A stretch of DNA of 64,000 bases from JADKAV01 sp037045455 (GTDB taxonomy: Bacteria; Actinomycetota; Actinomycetes; S36-B12; UBA10799). Shown piece after piece: positions 40,616 through 51,690 of the stretch. The stretch lies in contig JBAOIN010000012.1 of the NCBI GenBank assembly GCA_037045455.1, forward strand, positions 542,116-606,115, given 5' to 3'. Position 1 is the first letter of the stretch. Every line of letters begins with the position of its first letter. The notes below the pieces were generated by a model. That model worked only from the letters and a program-made list of their open reading frames with translations. It was not told the origin of the DNA and did no database searches. A program made the translations under genes and the position numbers.

Positions 40616-42775
40616 TCAGTTCTCGTGGCCCTCCAGCCGTTTGATGGCCTCGTCGCGGAATTGGCTGAGCGTGGTTGTTGTGTCGTCGTGGGTTGTGCCC
40701 CAGAAGTCCCAGCCGTTCGTGGAGCCTCCGGTCACGTGGTCGCTGGCGCCACTTGGGGACGTGAAACTCCGGTCGTTGACGCTGATGGTGCCGTCCGGGT
40801 TGAGCGTCGCCTGCACCGGCCAGGCGCGGTTGACGGATATCAGCGGTCCCGGTTCGAGGCTGGAGTTGGCCAGTACGTCGCTGAGAGCGATGCAGTAGTG
40901 CCTCTTCCGAGCCTCAGAAGAGATAGGAGGTCGCCCACCGCCAAGTCCGAGACGATCGGGTGACCAGATGAGTTCGCAGAGGGCTTGGTAAAGGGCTTGC
41001 CTTTCGTTGATCGCCTCGGATGTGAACTGGTCTGGGTATGCCTTGAACGGCAGATGGTGCTCGGCAATCAGTCGGGTGAAGGTGGGGTTGTGGCTGTAGG
41101 CGATAGGGGTGAGCGATTTGGCGAGCAGGTTCTGGGTGGGGTAGTGCTTGACCTTCTCCGCGTAGGTGGCGTCGTTGTAGGAGGCGTTGAAGTCCTTGGG
41201 GAGTAGAAGGAGATCACCGAGCAGGTCGCGTGTGTCGGCGAAGTCGCGGGGGTCATCAAACTCGTCGGTGTGGCGTTCGGGCTTATTCGCCCAGATGTGT
41301 TCCACCTCGAAGCGGTTCTTCCGGTCTCGGCTGACGTATTCGACGAAGCCGGGGCCGTGCTCTCCTTCGATCCAGGAAGTGATCCGGGCGAGCAGGTAGG
41401 CGATGTGGGAGCGGTTGCGTTGGTTGAGCCGGTACCGGGACATGCTGTCGAATCCTTCGTCCAGCGCGGCTACTCTGTCTGCGAGGACCTGTCTGACCTG
41501 GTCGAGTTCCTTGTCTCGTAGGTCTTTGGCGAAGATGAACAGTGCGTAGGTCATCGTGGAGTAGCCGAAGTTGCGGTAGTTGACCATACGCCGGGCGATC
41601 ATCAGGTCGAGGTAGTCGGAGATGAGGCGCGCTTTGTCCAGGAACGTTGTCTCGTCATCGACGACGGTGACTGCGGCCATGATGGGCAGGAACTGCAGAG
41701 TGAGGCCGTTGTGGGCGTTGTAGAACACCGCGGGAATGGTGTCATTCAGGGTTTCAGTGGCCTGTACGAGTGTTTGGAAGCGGCGGCTGAGCACTTCGAA
41801 CTCAGTGTTCACGAACCGGTCGTAGTCGGAGGGCTTGTGGAGTCCGAGGTCGTCCTTGTTGTCTCGTACCCACTTGTGGAACGCCGAGCCGATCTTGTCG
41901 AAATCGCCGGGCACGGCGTCCTTCTTTCGTTCCCGGATGGTGTTCGCGTACTTGCTGCGCAGCCAGACCTTCAGGAATTCAGAGTCGGCGTTGCTGTCCA
42001 GTAACTTGAGGTCTTCCATCCGGTCGCGCCACAGCCGGTTGGTGGATCGGATGGTGTCGGGTTCTCCTACTCGTGCCACGAGAAAGGACTTCAGCATGTC
42101 CGCGCTGGTCAGTTGCAGGCCCCGGTCGTTCATCGTTTCGAAGATCTCGACGGCCATGTCTTCGTCCGTCGCGACGATTTCGACGAGCATCACCCGTTCA
42201 AGCAGCCAATCGATGAAATGAAGGAGTGGCTCGTCGGCGATGTCCGCGGGGAACAGGTCGGCGATGTTCGTGTACCGCTTCCAGATGTTCTGAGATGACT
42301 CGTCACCCGTGGTGGGGTCGTAGTCAGTGCCGTTCAACACGCAGGTCATCACAGTGTTGCGTTCGCCCACGTCTAAGTTGAAACTCTTGACGCCGAAGCG
42401 CTCCGAGTACACCAACGGTGACAGGTCCTCCGCCCCTGTCCGCTTGGCAGATAGCGCATTCAGGTGCATCAGCAGCAGCGACAACGTGGTGATCCTCTGC
42501 TGCCCGTCCACCAGGAAACGAACCCCGTCACGGATGCTGGTGACGACGGTGCCGAGGAAGTACGGGCGGTACGAGGCGACCTTCACCCGTTCGTGCTGCG
42601 GCTCGTATTCCTGAAGGAATGCGTCGGAAAGGTCGTTTAGCAGTTCAACAACGTTGGCTTCTTTCCACGTGTACTCACGTTGGTAGAAGTCCAGGCCGTA
42701 GCGCCGGGACTGCATCATCTCTCGGATGGTGCGGGCTTTGCCGTCAATCAGGGCAGAGTCAACTGTGGTGCTCAC
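40616..42775 (-). CDS. DUF262-DUF1524-RAMA protein (GmrSD-like modification-dependent restriction enzyme)
   Basis: 719 aa from GTG 42775, with AAGGTGG as ribosome site. Residues ~1-250: DUF262 with the ParB-like motif DGQQRITTL (90-97) and FETMNDRGLQLTSADMLKS. Residues ~450-600: DUF1524 His-Me/HNH nuclease with FEVEHIWANKPE and LLLLPKDFNASYND. The last ~80 residues resemble a RAMA/DUF4357 module (ATLNPDGTISVNDRSF, SPSGASDHVTGGSTNGWDFWG), proposed to read modified DNA. GmrSD-type enzymes use NTP to cut glucosylated or otherwise modified phage DNA. Directly downstream of hsdR on the same strand (43 bp), so the cell would block both unmodified and modified invaders. Confidence 0.86.
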   Translation of the reverse strand: MSTTVDSALIDGKARTIREMMQSRRYGLDFYQREYTWKEANVVELLNDLSDAFLQEYEPQHERVKVASYRPYFLGTVVTSIRDGVRFLVDGQQRITTLSLLLMHLNALSAKRTGAEDLSPLVYSERFGVKSFNLDVGERNTVMTCVLNGTDYDPTTGDESSQNIWKRYTNIADLFPADIADEPLLHFIDWLLERVMLVEIVATDEDMAVEIFETMNDRGLQLTSADMLKSFLVARVGEPDTIRSTNRLWRDRMEDLKLLDSNADSEFLKVWLRSKYANTIRERKKDAVPGDFDKIGSAFHKWVRDNKDDLGLHKPSDYDRFVNTEFEVLSRRFQTLVQATETLNDTIPAVFYNAHNGLTLQFLPIMAAVTVVDDETTFLDKARLISDYLDLMIARRMVNYRNFGYSTMTYALFIFAKDLRDKELDQVRQVLADRVAALDEGFDSMSRYRLNQRNRSHIAYLLARITSWIEGEHGPGFVEYVSRDRKNRFEVEHIWANKPERHTDEFDDPRDFADTRDLLGDLLLLPKDFNASYNDATYAEKVKHYPTQNLLAKSLTPIAYSHNPTFTRLIAEHHLPFKAYPDQFTSEAINERQALYQALCELIWSPDRLGLGGGRPPISSEARKRHYCIALSDVLANSSLEPGPLISVNRAWPVQATLNPDGTISVNDRSFTSPSGASDHVTGGSTNGWDFWGTTHDDTTTTLSQFRDEAIKRLEGHEN

Positions 42776-42818
42776 AGGACCACCTTCCGTTCGCCTTCGT
42801 GTGCGTGCGCTGGGGCAT

Positions 42819-45800
42819 TCATGTGAGTGCCATGTCGTCGTCGTTGTAGGTGGCGATGACTTCGGCTTGTTCGATGATGAGTTGGGTGGCTTCGGCGGTC
42901 TTGTCGGGTGGGTAGCCGTGTTTGCGGAGTAGGCGTTTGATGGTTGTGCGGAGTTTCGCGCGGACTTGTTCTTTGTAGTTCCAGTCGGTTTTGGCGTCGC
43001 GGCGGACGATGTCGAGAAGTTCGCGGGCGATTTGTTTGAGGGTGTCATCGCCGAGTTCAAGCGCGGAGGGGTTGTTGGCGATGGCGTCGTAGAAGGCGAG
43101 TTGATCGTCGTCGAGGCCGAGGGCGTTTCCGCGGTTGTGTTCGTGCTGGATGTCTTGGGCGAGTGCGACGAGTTCGGCCATCACTTGGGCAGAGTCGAGG
43201 GTGCGGTTCTGGTAGGCGAGGATTGCGTGTTCGAGCATGTCGGAGAACCGTCGCCCTGTGACGATGTTGCGTTCGCTGATCTGGGTGACTTGGCTGGTGA
43301 GCAGGCGTCGTACTGCTTCGATGGCGAGGCTCTTGTGGGGGTTGCGTGGGAATGAGTCGATGAAGGTTTGGTCGATGACGGAGATGTCGGGGCGTTCCAG
43401 CCCGGCTTGGGCGTAGATGTCGATGACTCCGGCAGTGGCCGTTGCTTCGGACACGATCTGGCGGACGGCTGCTTCGGCTTCGGAGTTCGGGTCGCCGCCA
43501 CGCCGGTCGGGGCCTTCGATCTTCCCGAGTTGTGACCGGACGGCGTCGAAGAACGCGATGTCGGTGCGCAGTGGGGCGACTTCGGGGGCGGTGGAGCACA
43601 GGGTGAACAGGCTGACGAGTCGGCGGGTTTCGGCCTGGAAGCGGCATTTGCGGCAGGGTCGTTCTTTGGTGCAGGCCGCCAGTGTGTCGGTTGCTTCGGT
43701 GACGTGTTGGGACAGCAGGTAGTCGACGGTGCCGGTGAGGGCTTGCAGGAAGGCTTTGTCGCCGCCGCTGGCGAGGGTGTCGCGCCACGGGTAGTCGTGG
43801 AGGATGGTGGACACGACTTCGTGTTTCTCGATGACGCCGGGTACAGCGGTGTCGTAGATGTTCTGCCCGGCGGTGCGGTTCTGCTTGTCGCGGGGGCTGT
43901 AGTTCGCCAGCGCGGCCTGCAGGTCGTCGGCGATGCCGATGTAGTCGACAACCAGTCCGGACGGTTTGTCTTTGAAGGTGCGGTTGATCCGGGTGATTGC
44001 CTGCATCAGGTTCGCGCCGGTCATCGGTTTGTCCACATACATGGTGTGCATCGGCGGGGCATCAAAGCCCGTGAGCCACATGTCCCGCACGATGACCATT
44101 TCCAGTTCGTCGGAGGGGTTCTTCGCGCGGCTCTTGATGACGTTGAGGCGTTCCTTGTTGCGGATGTGGGGTTGCAGGTCTTCGGGGTCTGACGCCGACC
44201 CGGTGATGACGACTTTGACTTTGCCGAGTTCGTCGTCGTCGGAGTGCCAGTCTGGCCGCAGCGCGATGACCTCGTTGGTACAACTGGGCGGCGATCCGTC
44301 GGGACATCGCCACGACCATGCATTTGCCGTCGAGCGCGTCACGTCGGGTCTCCCAATGGTTCACGAGGTCAGCGGCGAGTTCCTTGATGCGTTTGTCCGC
44401 CCCGACGATCGCTTCCACCCGCGCCCACCGGGTCTTCAGACGCTCCGCGGCCTCCTCCTCAGTGCCGGATGTGGCTTCGGCGAACGCCTCATCCACGTCG
44501 GTGAGGGTGTCGGCGGGCAGTTCCACTCGTGCCAGCCGCGGCTCGTAGTACACCTTCACCGTCGCGCCGTCTTCTACGGCCTGGGTGAGGTCGTACACGG
44601 AGATGTAGTCCCCGAAGACTTGCGGTCGTGGACTTGTCCTTGGACTCGATCGGGGTGCCGGTGAACCCGATGAAGGACGCGTTCGGCAGGGCGTCGCGGA
44701 CGTTACGGGCGAACCCGTCGATGAAGTCGTAGTTGGAGCGGTGCGCCTCGTCCACGATCACGACGATGTTCGACCGGTCGGACAGCAACGGGAACGACCG
44801 CCCGGCGTCCCTGTCCTCCTTGGACAGCCCGAACTTCTGAATGGTGCGTGAAGTAGATGCCGCCCGCACCCGCCGACCGGCCAACATCTCCTTCAACTCC
44901 GCGCGCGAATCGGCCTGCACCGGCACAGTCGGCAACGGTGCGCCCGGGTCGTGACGACGCGAACACCTCCTCGAACAGCTGGTTGTCCAGATCGTTGCGG
45001 TCTGTCACCACCACAACGGTTGGGTTTTGCCATCGCCGGGTCGATCGCATGACCGCACCGGTGTAGCAGTGCATCTCCAGGCTCTTGCCCGGACCCTTGG
45101 GTGTGCCACACCACCCCAGTCACGCCGGTCGCCATCCACTGGCCTCAACGGTGCGTTCAACCGCCTTACGCACGGCCCAATACTGGTGGTACTTCGCGAT
45201 CTTCTTCACCGGCCCCGACATCTCTTCGGAGAACACCACGAACCGGTGCGCCACGATCCAAGAACACCTCTGGGGCGAACAAACCCCGAACCAGAGTGTC
45301 AATCTCTGGAACAGCCCCGGATACGGTCTCATCGCCGTCGATCGTCTTCCACGGCGCGAAATGCTCAAACTTTCCTGAGAACGACCCGGCCCGGGCCTGC
45401 ACACCGTCTGAGATCGCCGTGACCTGGTTCCACGTGAACGCCACCGGAATCTGGTTCTTGTACGTCTGAATCTGCCGGAACGCCCCCCGAATAGTCGCGT
45501 TCCGCTCGCCGGGCCGCTTCAACTCGAACAGACCCAACGGCAACCCATTGACATACACGACCATGTCGGGCCGCCGCTCATCCTTGACCCTTGCACCGAC
45601 CACCTGGTTCATAACCAGCAGGTCGTTACGAGAACGGATCATCCCAAGCAACCAGTCGTGCCCGGTCGTGCTTCACCCGCCCATCCGGCAACGCGTACTC
45701 GACCGGCACACCGAACTTCAACAACTGGTAGGCACGCCAGTTCTCCTGGAACACCGACTGCGACTCGGCCCGCAACACCGCCTTCACGGCCTCATCCACC

Positions 45801-45990
45801 GCATCCGGCGGCATGTGCGGATTCAACCGTGCGAGCGCGCTGTGCCGAGACGGCCCACCAGGACAACTTCCCGGTAATCATCGCGCTCCGCGGCAGGCAT
45901 CCCAGGGGCCACATCTGGGCCATGGAAGACCTGCCACCCCAACTCCCTGAAGATGTCGAGGGCGTACTCCTCCAAGCCTGCTTCTTTCAC
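42819..45990 (-). CDS. hsdR: Type I restriction endonuclease subunit R, multiply frameshifted
   Basis: About 1,050 aa if repaired, starting at GTG 45990 right after the hsdS stop (MKEAGLEEYALDIFRELGW). Nuclease core DMVVYVNGLPLGLFELKRPGE; helicase motif I in VVWHTQGSG; VTDRNDLDNQLF; DEAH box VVIVDEAHRSNYDFI; GFTGTP; GFDAPPMHTMYVDKPM and QAITRINRTF as motifs V-VI. The C-terminal 507 aa (42819-44342) are intact, while 44.2-45.9 kb contains about nine shifts with conserved protein on both sides. The motor translocates DNA and cuts when the MTase complex finds unmethylated sites. Probably sequence error rather than decay. Confidence 0.86.
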
Positions 45991-47144
45991 CTAGGCCGCC
46001 TCCCCCGGTATCACGCGTCCCGAAATCAAGAGAGGCAACAACTCGTCCCGCGTTTGCTTCAACTCCCGGGCTTCATCCAACAGGGCATCAGACGCCTTCA
46101 GCAGGGGCTTCACTCGGTGAGTGAACACGCGAATCACGCCTTCGTCGAGAATGGGTGCCTCGTACTCAGGTAGCGCCTTTGCCCCCATATGGAGGACGGT
46201 TGTGCCGTTGCAGTAGCCCAGGGCATGGGCTCGGAATTCAGGCTGTGACAACACCGCGAATAGGTACTCCCTGGTCATCTGGCTTTTCGGTCTGACGATC
46301 AGAAGATCAAGGCTCGCGACCATCTCGCCCACGTCTCCCTGAGCGCCGAGACCCTGACCGGACGTGCAATCACATCGCGCGATTGGGTCAAGTCCGTTTG
46401 CGAGACGATGATGTCTCCGTTCTCGACCATCTGCGACCTGCTTGGGCGATCCCTGACAGCGGTTTGAAGCCGCGTTCCTGGAAGGTGCCGTCTCTGCCAA
46501 CATTCTTCAAGTTCACGAGCCATCGACCATCGGGCACCAGTTCCGCGCTCTTGTAGGAGTAGCCCTTCTGAATCTCCGCGATCTCGCCAAAGCGATCGCC
46601 GTTCCAAAGCCGGGACAGACGTCAATAGGTGATCCCCGAGAAGACGCACCTCCTCGTCCAAAGTTGCCGCGAGCCGTTGGTTGGTGTCGATGAGGTCATC
46701 CAGGTTCCCCAGGACACCGGCAATCCGACGCTGTACAGCCAGGGGTGGCAGCAACAACGTCGATTGCGGACAGGTGGTTTCTGATTCAGATGTAGGCACA
46801 CCACTGCCGACGTTGAATGATGAGAAGTCCACGCTGCTCAGCAGGTAGTAGATGTACTTGGGGTCATTGCCTCGCAGGTCCTTCACCCAAAGGGTGCGTG
46901 TTGAGCGGCCAGAAGTCGGAGGCAATCGCATTGCGCGCCACCGACTGCGATCCCGCATGCCGTGCCAATCACGATGCCAGGCCCACGTGCGCCTTCGCAA
47001 CGTTGTGAGTCGCCTGACAACGGACGTTGAAGCGACGACTGGGATGTCTCCCGGGGTGCGCGTCTTCGCAGGCAGCGCTCGAAACTCGCCGCATGGAGTT
47101 CGATGGCTTCAGACAGGCTTGGTTCTGGTCCACCCCTCAGGCAT
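45991..47144 (-). CDS. hsdS: Type I restriction specificity subunit S, frameshifted
   Basis: About 380 aa from ATG 47144 (MPEGWTRTKPV, a typical HsdS start), immediately after the hsdM stop. First half: RTPGDIPVVAST, then KYIYYLLSSVDFSSFNVGSGVP and LPPLAVQRRIAGVLGNLDDLID (conserved end of target-recognition domain 1 and start of the central coiled coil). Second half: GDIIVSQTDLTQSRDV, FRAHALGYCNGTTVLHM, then FTHRVKPLLKASDALLDEARELKQTRDELLPLL (second coiled coil). Several shifts interrupt the frame. HsdS fixes the bipartite methylation site; the site itself cannot be predicted. Confidence 0.8.
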
Positions 47145-48797
47145 TCATTCGGCTACCTCCAACGCACCCAACGCTTCCAGCACCTTCTCCTGGTAGTCGG
47201 GCGCGGCGCATCGAAGACCGTGCTTCGACTTCGGCCTTGAGCCGATGGATCTTCGTCATCCAGTCGGCTCATCGTCTACCTCGGCCTGCGCCGTGCCCAC
47301 GAAGCGTCCCGGGGCGAGGCTGTAGCCGTGTTCGGCGATCAGTTCGTTCGTTACGCTCGCGCAGAATCCCGGCGTGTCTTGGTACTCCGGGAGTCCAGGT
47401 TCGCCGCGCCACGCGTGGTACGTGTCAGCGATACGGCGGATGTCTTCGTCGGATAGGTTGCGGTGAGTTCGGTCGTCCATGTACCCGAGGTTGCGGGCGT
47501 CAATGAACAAAGTCTCCCCGCGCCGGTCGCGTTGCGGTCGTTCGGACTTCACCGTACGGGCGGTCTTGTCTTTGGTCAGGAACCACAGGCAAACAGGAAT
47601 CTGGACGCCATAGAACAACTGGGTTGGGAGGGTGACCACGCAGTCCACCAGGTCTCCGTCGACCATCTTCCGCCGGATCTCGCCTTCTCCGCTGTCGTTG
47701 GATGACAGCGAGCCGTTCGGCATCACTGTGGCCGCAGTCCCGGTTGGCGAGAGGTGGTGGAGGTACATCTGCAGCCATGCGTAGTTGACCTTGTTGCCGG
47801 GTGGTGTGCCGTACGGGAACCGGGGGTCGTCCTGACACTTGTCGGCGGGCCAGTAGACGGTCTTACCGAACGGGGGGTTGGTGATGATGAAATCCGCGCG
47901 GAGGTCTGGGTGCATGGCGTCGTCGAACGAGTCACCCCAGCGGGGGCCGAGGTCGGCTTCGATGCCGCGCAGGGCCAAGTTCATCTTTGCGAGCCGCCAG
48001 GTGGTCGGGTTCTTCTCCTGGCCGTAGACGGAGATGTCGTTGCGGCTGCCCTGGTGCGCCCTGACGAACTCCTCGGCTTGGACGAACATTCCGCCGGACC
48101 CGCAGGCCGGGTCGAACACCCGCCCGTTGAACGGTTCCAGCATCTCGACCATGGTGCGGACGATGGAGCGGGGGGTGTAATACTCCCCGCCTGCTTTGCC
48201 TTCAGACGTAGCGAACTTCCCGAGGAAGTACTCGTAGACCCGCCCGAGGATGTCCAGGGATTTGTTCTCCTCGTCAACGAGGTCGGCGCGAGACAGCAGG
48301 TCGATCAGGCCGCCGAGCATCTGCGGGGTGTACTCCTGCCGGGCGTAGGTCTTCGGCAGGACACCTTTCAGGCTGTCGTTCTCCTTCTCGATCGCTTCCA
48401 TAGCGGCGTCGATGCGGATCCCGATGTCGGGTTGGCTTCCGGCGGCCCGCAGGTCGTCCCACCGGTGGCCCTCGGGTACCCAGAACACGCCTTCGGCGGT
48501 GTACTCGTCTCGGTCTTCCAGGGTCTGCTGAATGTAGGTTTCGTCGCCGTTCGCGTAGGCGTCGGAGTTGGGGTCGGTGAGTTCTGCTTCGATCGCGCGG
48601 CGTTGTTGGAGGAACCGGTCGGAGATGTAGCGGAGGAACACCAGTCCGAGGACGACATGCTTGTATTCGCCTGGTTCGACGGACGATCTCATCCGGTTGG
48701 CGGCGTCCCACAGTCGGGCTTCCAGCGACTCAGGTTCCTTGCCGCCGTTGCTGTTCTTGCGGGAGTTGCGCTTCGGCTTCTTCTCGTCTTCGGTCAC
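47145..48797 (-). CDS. hsdM: Type I restriction-modification methyltransferase subunit M
   Basis: About 545 aa. N-terminal helical domain (SLEARLWDAANRMRSSVEP, VVLGLVFLRYISDRF), then the N6-adenine MTase core: GEYYTPRSIVRTMVEML, SAM motif I FDPACGSGGMF, catalytic motif IV ITNPPFG. The continuous frame stops at 47256, but the conserved C-terminal coil continues in other frames (RLKAEVEAR, DYQEKVLEALGALEVAE) to a stop at 47145-47147, so one or two extra bases lie near 47200-47260. Methylates adenine in the HsdS-defined site, protecting self DNA. First gene of hsdM-hsdS-hsdR-DUF262; hsdS starts directly after its stop. Confidence 0.92.
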
Positions 48798-48915
48798 GTG
48801 AGTCCCCGTTTGTCCGTTTGGTCATTCGTGCCTAGAGATTATCGGCGGGGTGCGACGTTCACCTACCCAAAGGCAGCATGCGGGAAGGCCCTGCTGTCTC
48901 CCAACCTGACGGGCG

Positions 48916-49326
48916 TCATTCTTCGGCGAACTTGGGAGTGGTCGGTTCGTAGTCGTCGTACTGGGTTGGTCTTCGTGCTTGTTCGATGAGTTCGTCGTGG
49001 GCGGGTTGGATCGCTGGGCTGAGGGTGTCGGCGATCTGTTTGAGGCTGTAGAGGAGTTGCCGTTCTAGGTCGGTTGTTGGCTGCCCGGACTGGTTGGTGC
49101 GGTTAAGGAGGTCGGTGAGAACTTCCAGGGCGATCGACAGGTCGATGACGGTGTTGGTGGGTAGCACAGCCGTGCCCAGGGGGCGTGGTGGTTGACCGCG
49201 GGCCAGAGCACGCGTCTTGCGTCGGTTGATCCGGTCGCGGATGCGGCGGCGGTGATCCCTGCACAACGGGCACAGCAGCGGCACCGGAGTGTCGGAGGTG
49301 CAATGGCACCCCCCTTGCGACGGCAT
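48916..49326 (-). CDS. Small protein with putative zinc-binding N-terminus
   Basis: 136 aa, family not recognised. The N-terminus has CHCTSDTPVPLLCPLCRDH, three to four cysteines and a histidine that could bind zinc, followed by a basic helix RRRIRDRINRRKTRAL. The rest is helical (LSIALEVLTDLLNRTN, DLERQLLYSLKQIADTL). Basic plus zinc suggests nucleic-acid binding. It lies 118 bp upstream of hsdM on the same strand and could be part of the element; expression context unclear. Confidence 0.5.
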   Translation of the reverse strand: MPSQGGCHCTSDTPVPLLCPLCRDHRRRIRDRINRRKTRALARGQPPRPLGTAVLPTNTVIDLSIALEVLTDLLNRTNQSGQPTTDLERQLLYSLKQIADTLSPAIQPAHDELIEQARRPTQYDDYEPTTPKFAEE

Positions 49327-49345
49327 GACAGGACTGTAGCGGGTG

Positions 49346-49363
49346 CGAAGACGAGCGTCTTCG
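49346..49363. promoter_or_regulatory. 18-bp perfect palindrome
   Basis: CGAAGACGAGCGTCTTCG has 8-bp arms around AG, 20 bp upstream of the small zinc-protein start and about 240 bp before the recombinase-like gene. Possible operator for either; no regulator identified. The rest of 49327-49586 shows G-rich low-complexity sequence and no gene. Confidence 0.3.
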
Positions 49364-49586
49364 TATGTCCAGATCGGGGTTCGGTGGCCGCCCAGAGAAA
49401 GGGTGTGAATACAGCAATCACCTTTGGTGCTCTCTCGGGTTGTGACCGGTTGTCCGGGGACGGTAGGACGGACGTCCGCGGACGGGGGGCAGACGAATGG
49501 ACGGGACGGCAGGCAGGAGGGGCCGGTACCGGCTTCACCCCGCTGCTGCCCCCGACAGCGGCCCTGCTGATCGTGCGGGTGACCTG

Positions 49587-50624
49587 GTGAGCGGGTTCCG
49601 GAACCGGCCGACCCGTAACGGCAGGGTGCAACGTCCGGAGGGGCCGTTTGTGTTGCGTGCCGGTTTGCCGATGCCCGGCGCGATGCCGGTCGCCGATGCC
49701 GCCGAGTTGGTGGTGGCCGAGTGGTTGCGGCAGGCCGCGGACGGTCAGATCAGTGAGGGGACCGTCGGTACGCACACGGCTCATCTGCGTCGGCTGGTCA
49801 AGTTCGCGGCGGCCCGGGAGGCCGGTCTGGTATGCGACCTGTCCACGAATCTGTTGTCGGAGTGGACGAACGCGGCGAACGCGTATTCGGGTGAGCCGGT
49901 GCCGGACACGACCAGGTACGCCCGTAAGGCGGTCGCGTCGGCGTTCTTTCACACGTGTTTCCGGCTGGGTATAACCGATGTGAACCCGGCGCAGGCGCTC
50001 CCTGCTCGTAAGTCACGGGACCGGTACGTACGTCCGTTCACCCCGGAACACATTGACCGGCTGAAAGACCAGGCAGCGTCTGCGCACAAGGAGACGAAAG
50101 GTCCGGCGGCGCTCGCCCTCGTGCTGCTCGGCTGTTCGTCCGGTGAGGTTGGTGCCATCACGTGCCGCGATGTGGACCTGACGGGGATGCTGGTGAACGC
50201 GCACGGCGGAGGCGACAGGTACGCCCAACGGTGGCTGCCCATCGACGACCCGTGGTGCTTCGACCAGTTGGCCGCCCGACTCCGCGCCCTGGCCGACAAG
50301 TATCCGGACGACTGGCAAGACCGGTGTCTCGGGTACGACCCGCAGCCCGGCAAAGACGACAACCCGCGTCGCCGTGCCGCTGCTACATCAATGACGGTAG
50401 GCAAGATCATTGAACGGGCCGGACTGAAAGTGAACAGTGTCACCCGCGTCGCCAGCATCACCGAGTTTGTCGCCCGGCGGGTGTTCCTGAAAACCGGCAA
50501 GGTGGAGGCCGTCGCCGCTCGCCTCGGCCTACGCAAGTTGGACGACGCCGCACACCTGTGCGGCTACGACTGGCAAACCGAATTCCGCCAGCCCGGACCC
50601 GCTGAGGGCGGTGTGTCCCAGTGA
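49587..50624 (+). CDS. Tyrosine-recombinase-like protein lacking catalytic residues
   Basis: 345 aa from GTG 49587 (an ATG at 49497 would add 30 residues of unlikely sequence). The N-terminal half is a SAM-like core-binding domain (AEWLRQAADGQISEGTVGTHTAHLRRLVKF). The C-terminal half has the recombinase fold order, yet the box-I arginine (normally TGLRxGE) is replaced in LLGCSSGEVGAITCRDVDL, the HxxR box is absent (VTRVASITEFVARR), and the final Tyr region ends with CGYDW. It may be a DNA-binding recombinase relative. Its stop overlaps the GTG of the next gene, so the two are co-translated and probably act together in a mobile element. Confidence 0.66.
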   Translation: MSGFRNRPTRNGRVQRPEGPFVLRAGLPMPGAMPVADAAELVVAEWLRQAADGQISEGTVGTHTAHLRRLVKFAAAREAGLVCDLSTNLLSEWTNAANAYSGEPVPDTTRYARKAVASAFFHTCFRLGITDVNPAQALPARKSRDRYVRPFTPEHIDRLKDQAASAHKETKGPAALALVLLGCSSGEVGAITCRDVDLTGMLVNAHGGGDRYAQRWLPIDDPWCFDQLAARLRALADKYPDDWQDRCLGYDPQPGKDDNPRRRAAATSMTVGKIIERAGLKVNSVTRVASITEFVARRVFLKTGKVEAVAARLGLRKLDDAAHLCGYDWQTEFRQPGPAEGGVSQ

Positions 50625-51690
50625 CTGCCGTGCTAGCAGCGTCCAGCACCCTCAAGCAGCGCGGCAACGCGATGGTGTTGTCCGACGGTGTGAACCCGGA
50701 CGTGACCGTGCGGATCGGAGGAGGACGATCGTCGCTTCCGACCCGGCGACCGGACGGCACTGTCGGGGTGCGTCGCCCCCGCAACGACGAGGAACGCAAC
50801 ATGGTGTCCGACAACCAGACCGTTCGGGCCGTCCTCGCTGACCCTGGATTCTGGGCCGCTGCCGACCACCTCCCCGGCAACGCTCCGGATCCCCGCCACG
50901 GGCCAGGACGCCCCGCAGAGCAGCCGAGTTGGGCGCTATACCTCGTCGCCTGCGTCGCAGGGTTCCTCGGTTCGCAGCGAGCCGCCGTAGCCTACTTCGC
51001 CGACCCCGTCATGTGGGACATCATGCGCGTGTGGGCGCAACCGCACACCCCCGCCAGTTGGCTGGCGCTGCCTGCCAAGGCCCCGACCCGGGCGATGCTG
51101 CGCACATTCCTGAACAAGTGGGACAGCCCTGAATGGGCCGACGTGCGCAAACGGGTAGAGAAAGCCCAGATGGGCGCGGCGATGAGTGACGCGAAACGCC
51201 TGGGTCACTTCACTGCGGACTGCCCGTTGTCGTACAACAAGGTGGATTTCCGGCAGTGGGTCACGACCGACGGGACCGTCCTCAAAGCCCCTAGCGACCA
51301 CACCCCGGATGAGGACTCCTCGCATCGCACAGACGACGCGTCCGGGCTGCACTCCAAAGGGGGCAGCACCGCCCACGGTTCCAAGTTCGTCCTCATTGAG
51401 ACAATCTCCGATGAGTACCGTGGCCGGTTCATCCTTGCGGCCGCGCATGTCAATCCAAAACCCGGCAACCAACAAGGCGATGAGGCAGCACCGACCGTCA
51501 CCGCTCTGCTCAACCTCAAAGCAGTCGCTTCCGGCATGTGGGGAGTCATCAGCGACACGGTGCTGCGCGGCAACCACATCAAGACCCTCGCCCGCAACGG
51601 GATGCTCACCATCAACATCCCGCCCGCGCAATCCAATCCCGACCACAAAACCGAGGGCCGAAACGGCAAGAACCGCGTGGAACGCATCCA
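50621..51690 (+). CDS. DDE-transposase-like protein, 3' end lost at contig joint
   Basis: About 355 aa are visible from GTG 50621. N-terminal region VRAVLADPGFWAAADHLPGN and a helical zone (WDIMRVWAQPH, MLRTFLNKWDSPEW) precede an RNase H-like core: WVTTDGTVLKAP with a first Asp, FVLIETISDEYRGRFILAA, and VISDTVLRGNHIKTLARNGML resembling the second-Asp strand of IS4-type transposases. The expected last acidic segment is missing because coding of another organism takes over around 51,690. The open frame continues to 52186, but that extension is out-of-frame M23 sequence. Coupled to the recombinase-like gene. Confidence 0.6.

Noticed and set aside
42819..47144. Calling hsdR and hsdS pseudogenes
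   Set aside because: Every motif is conserved on both sides of each shift and the resolvable shifts fit extra bases, as in other genes of the window; error is more likely than decay.
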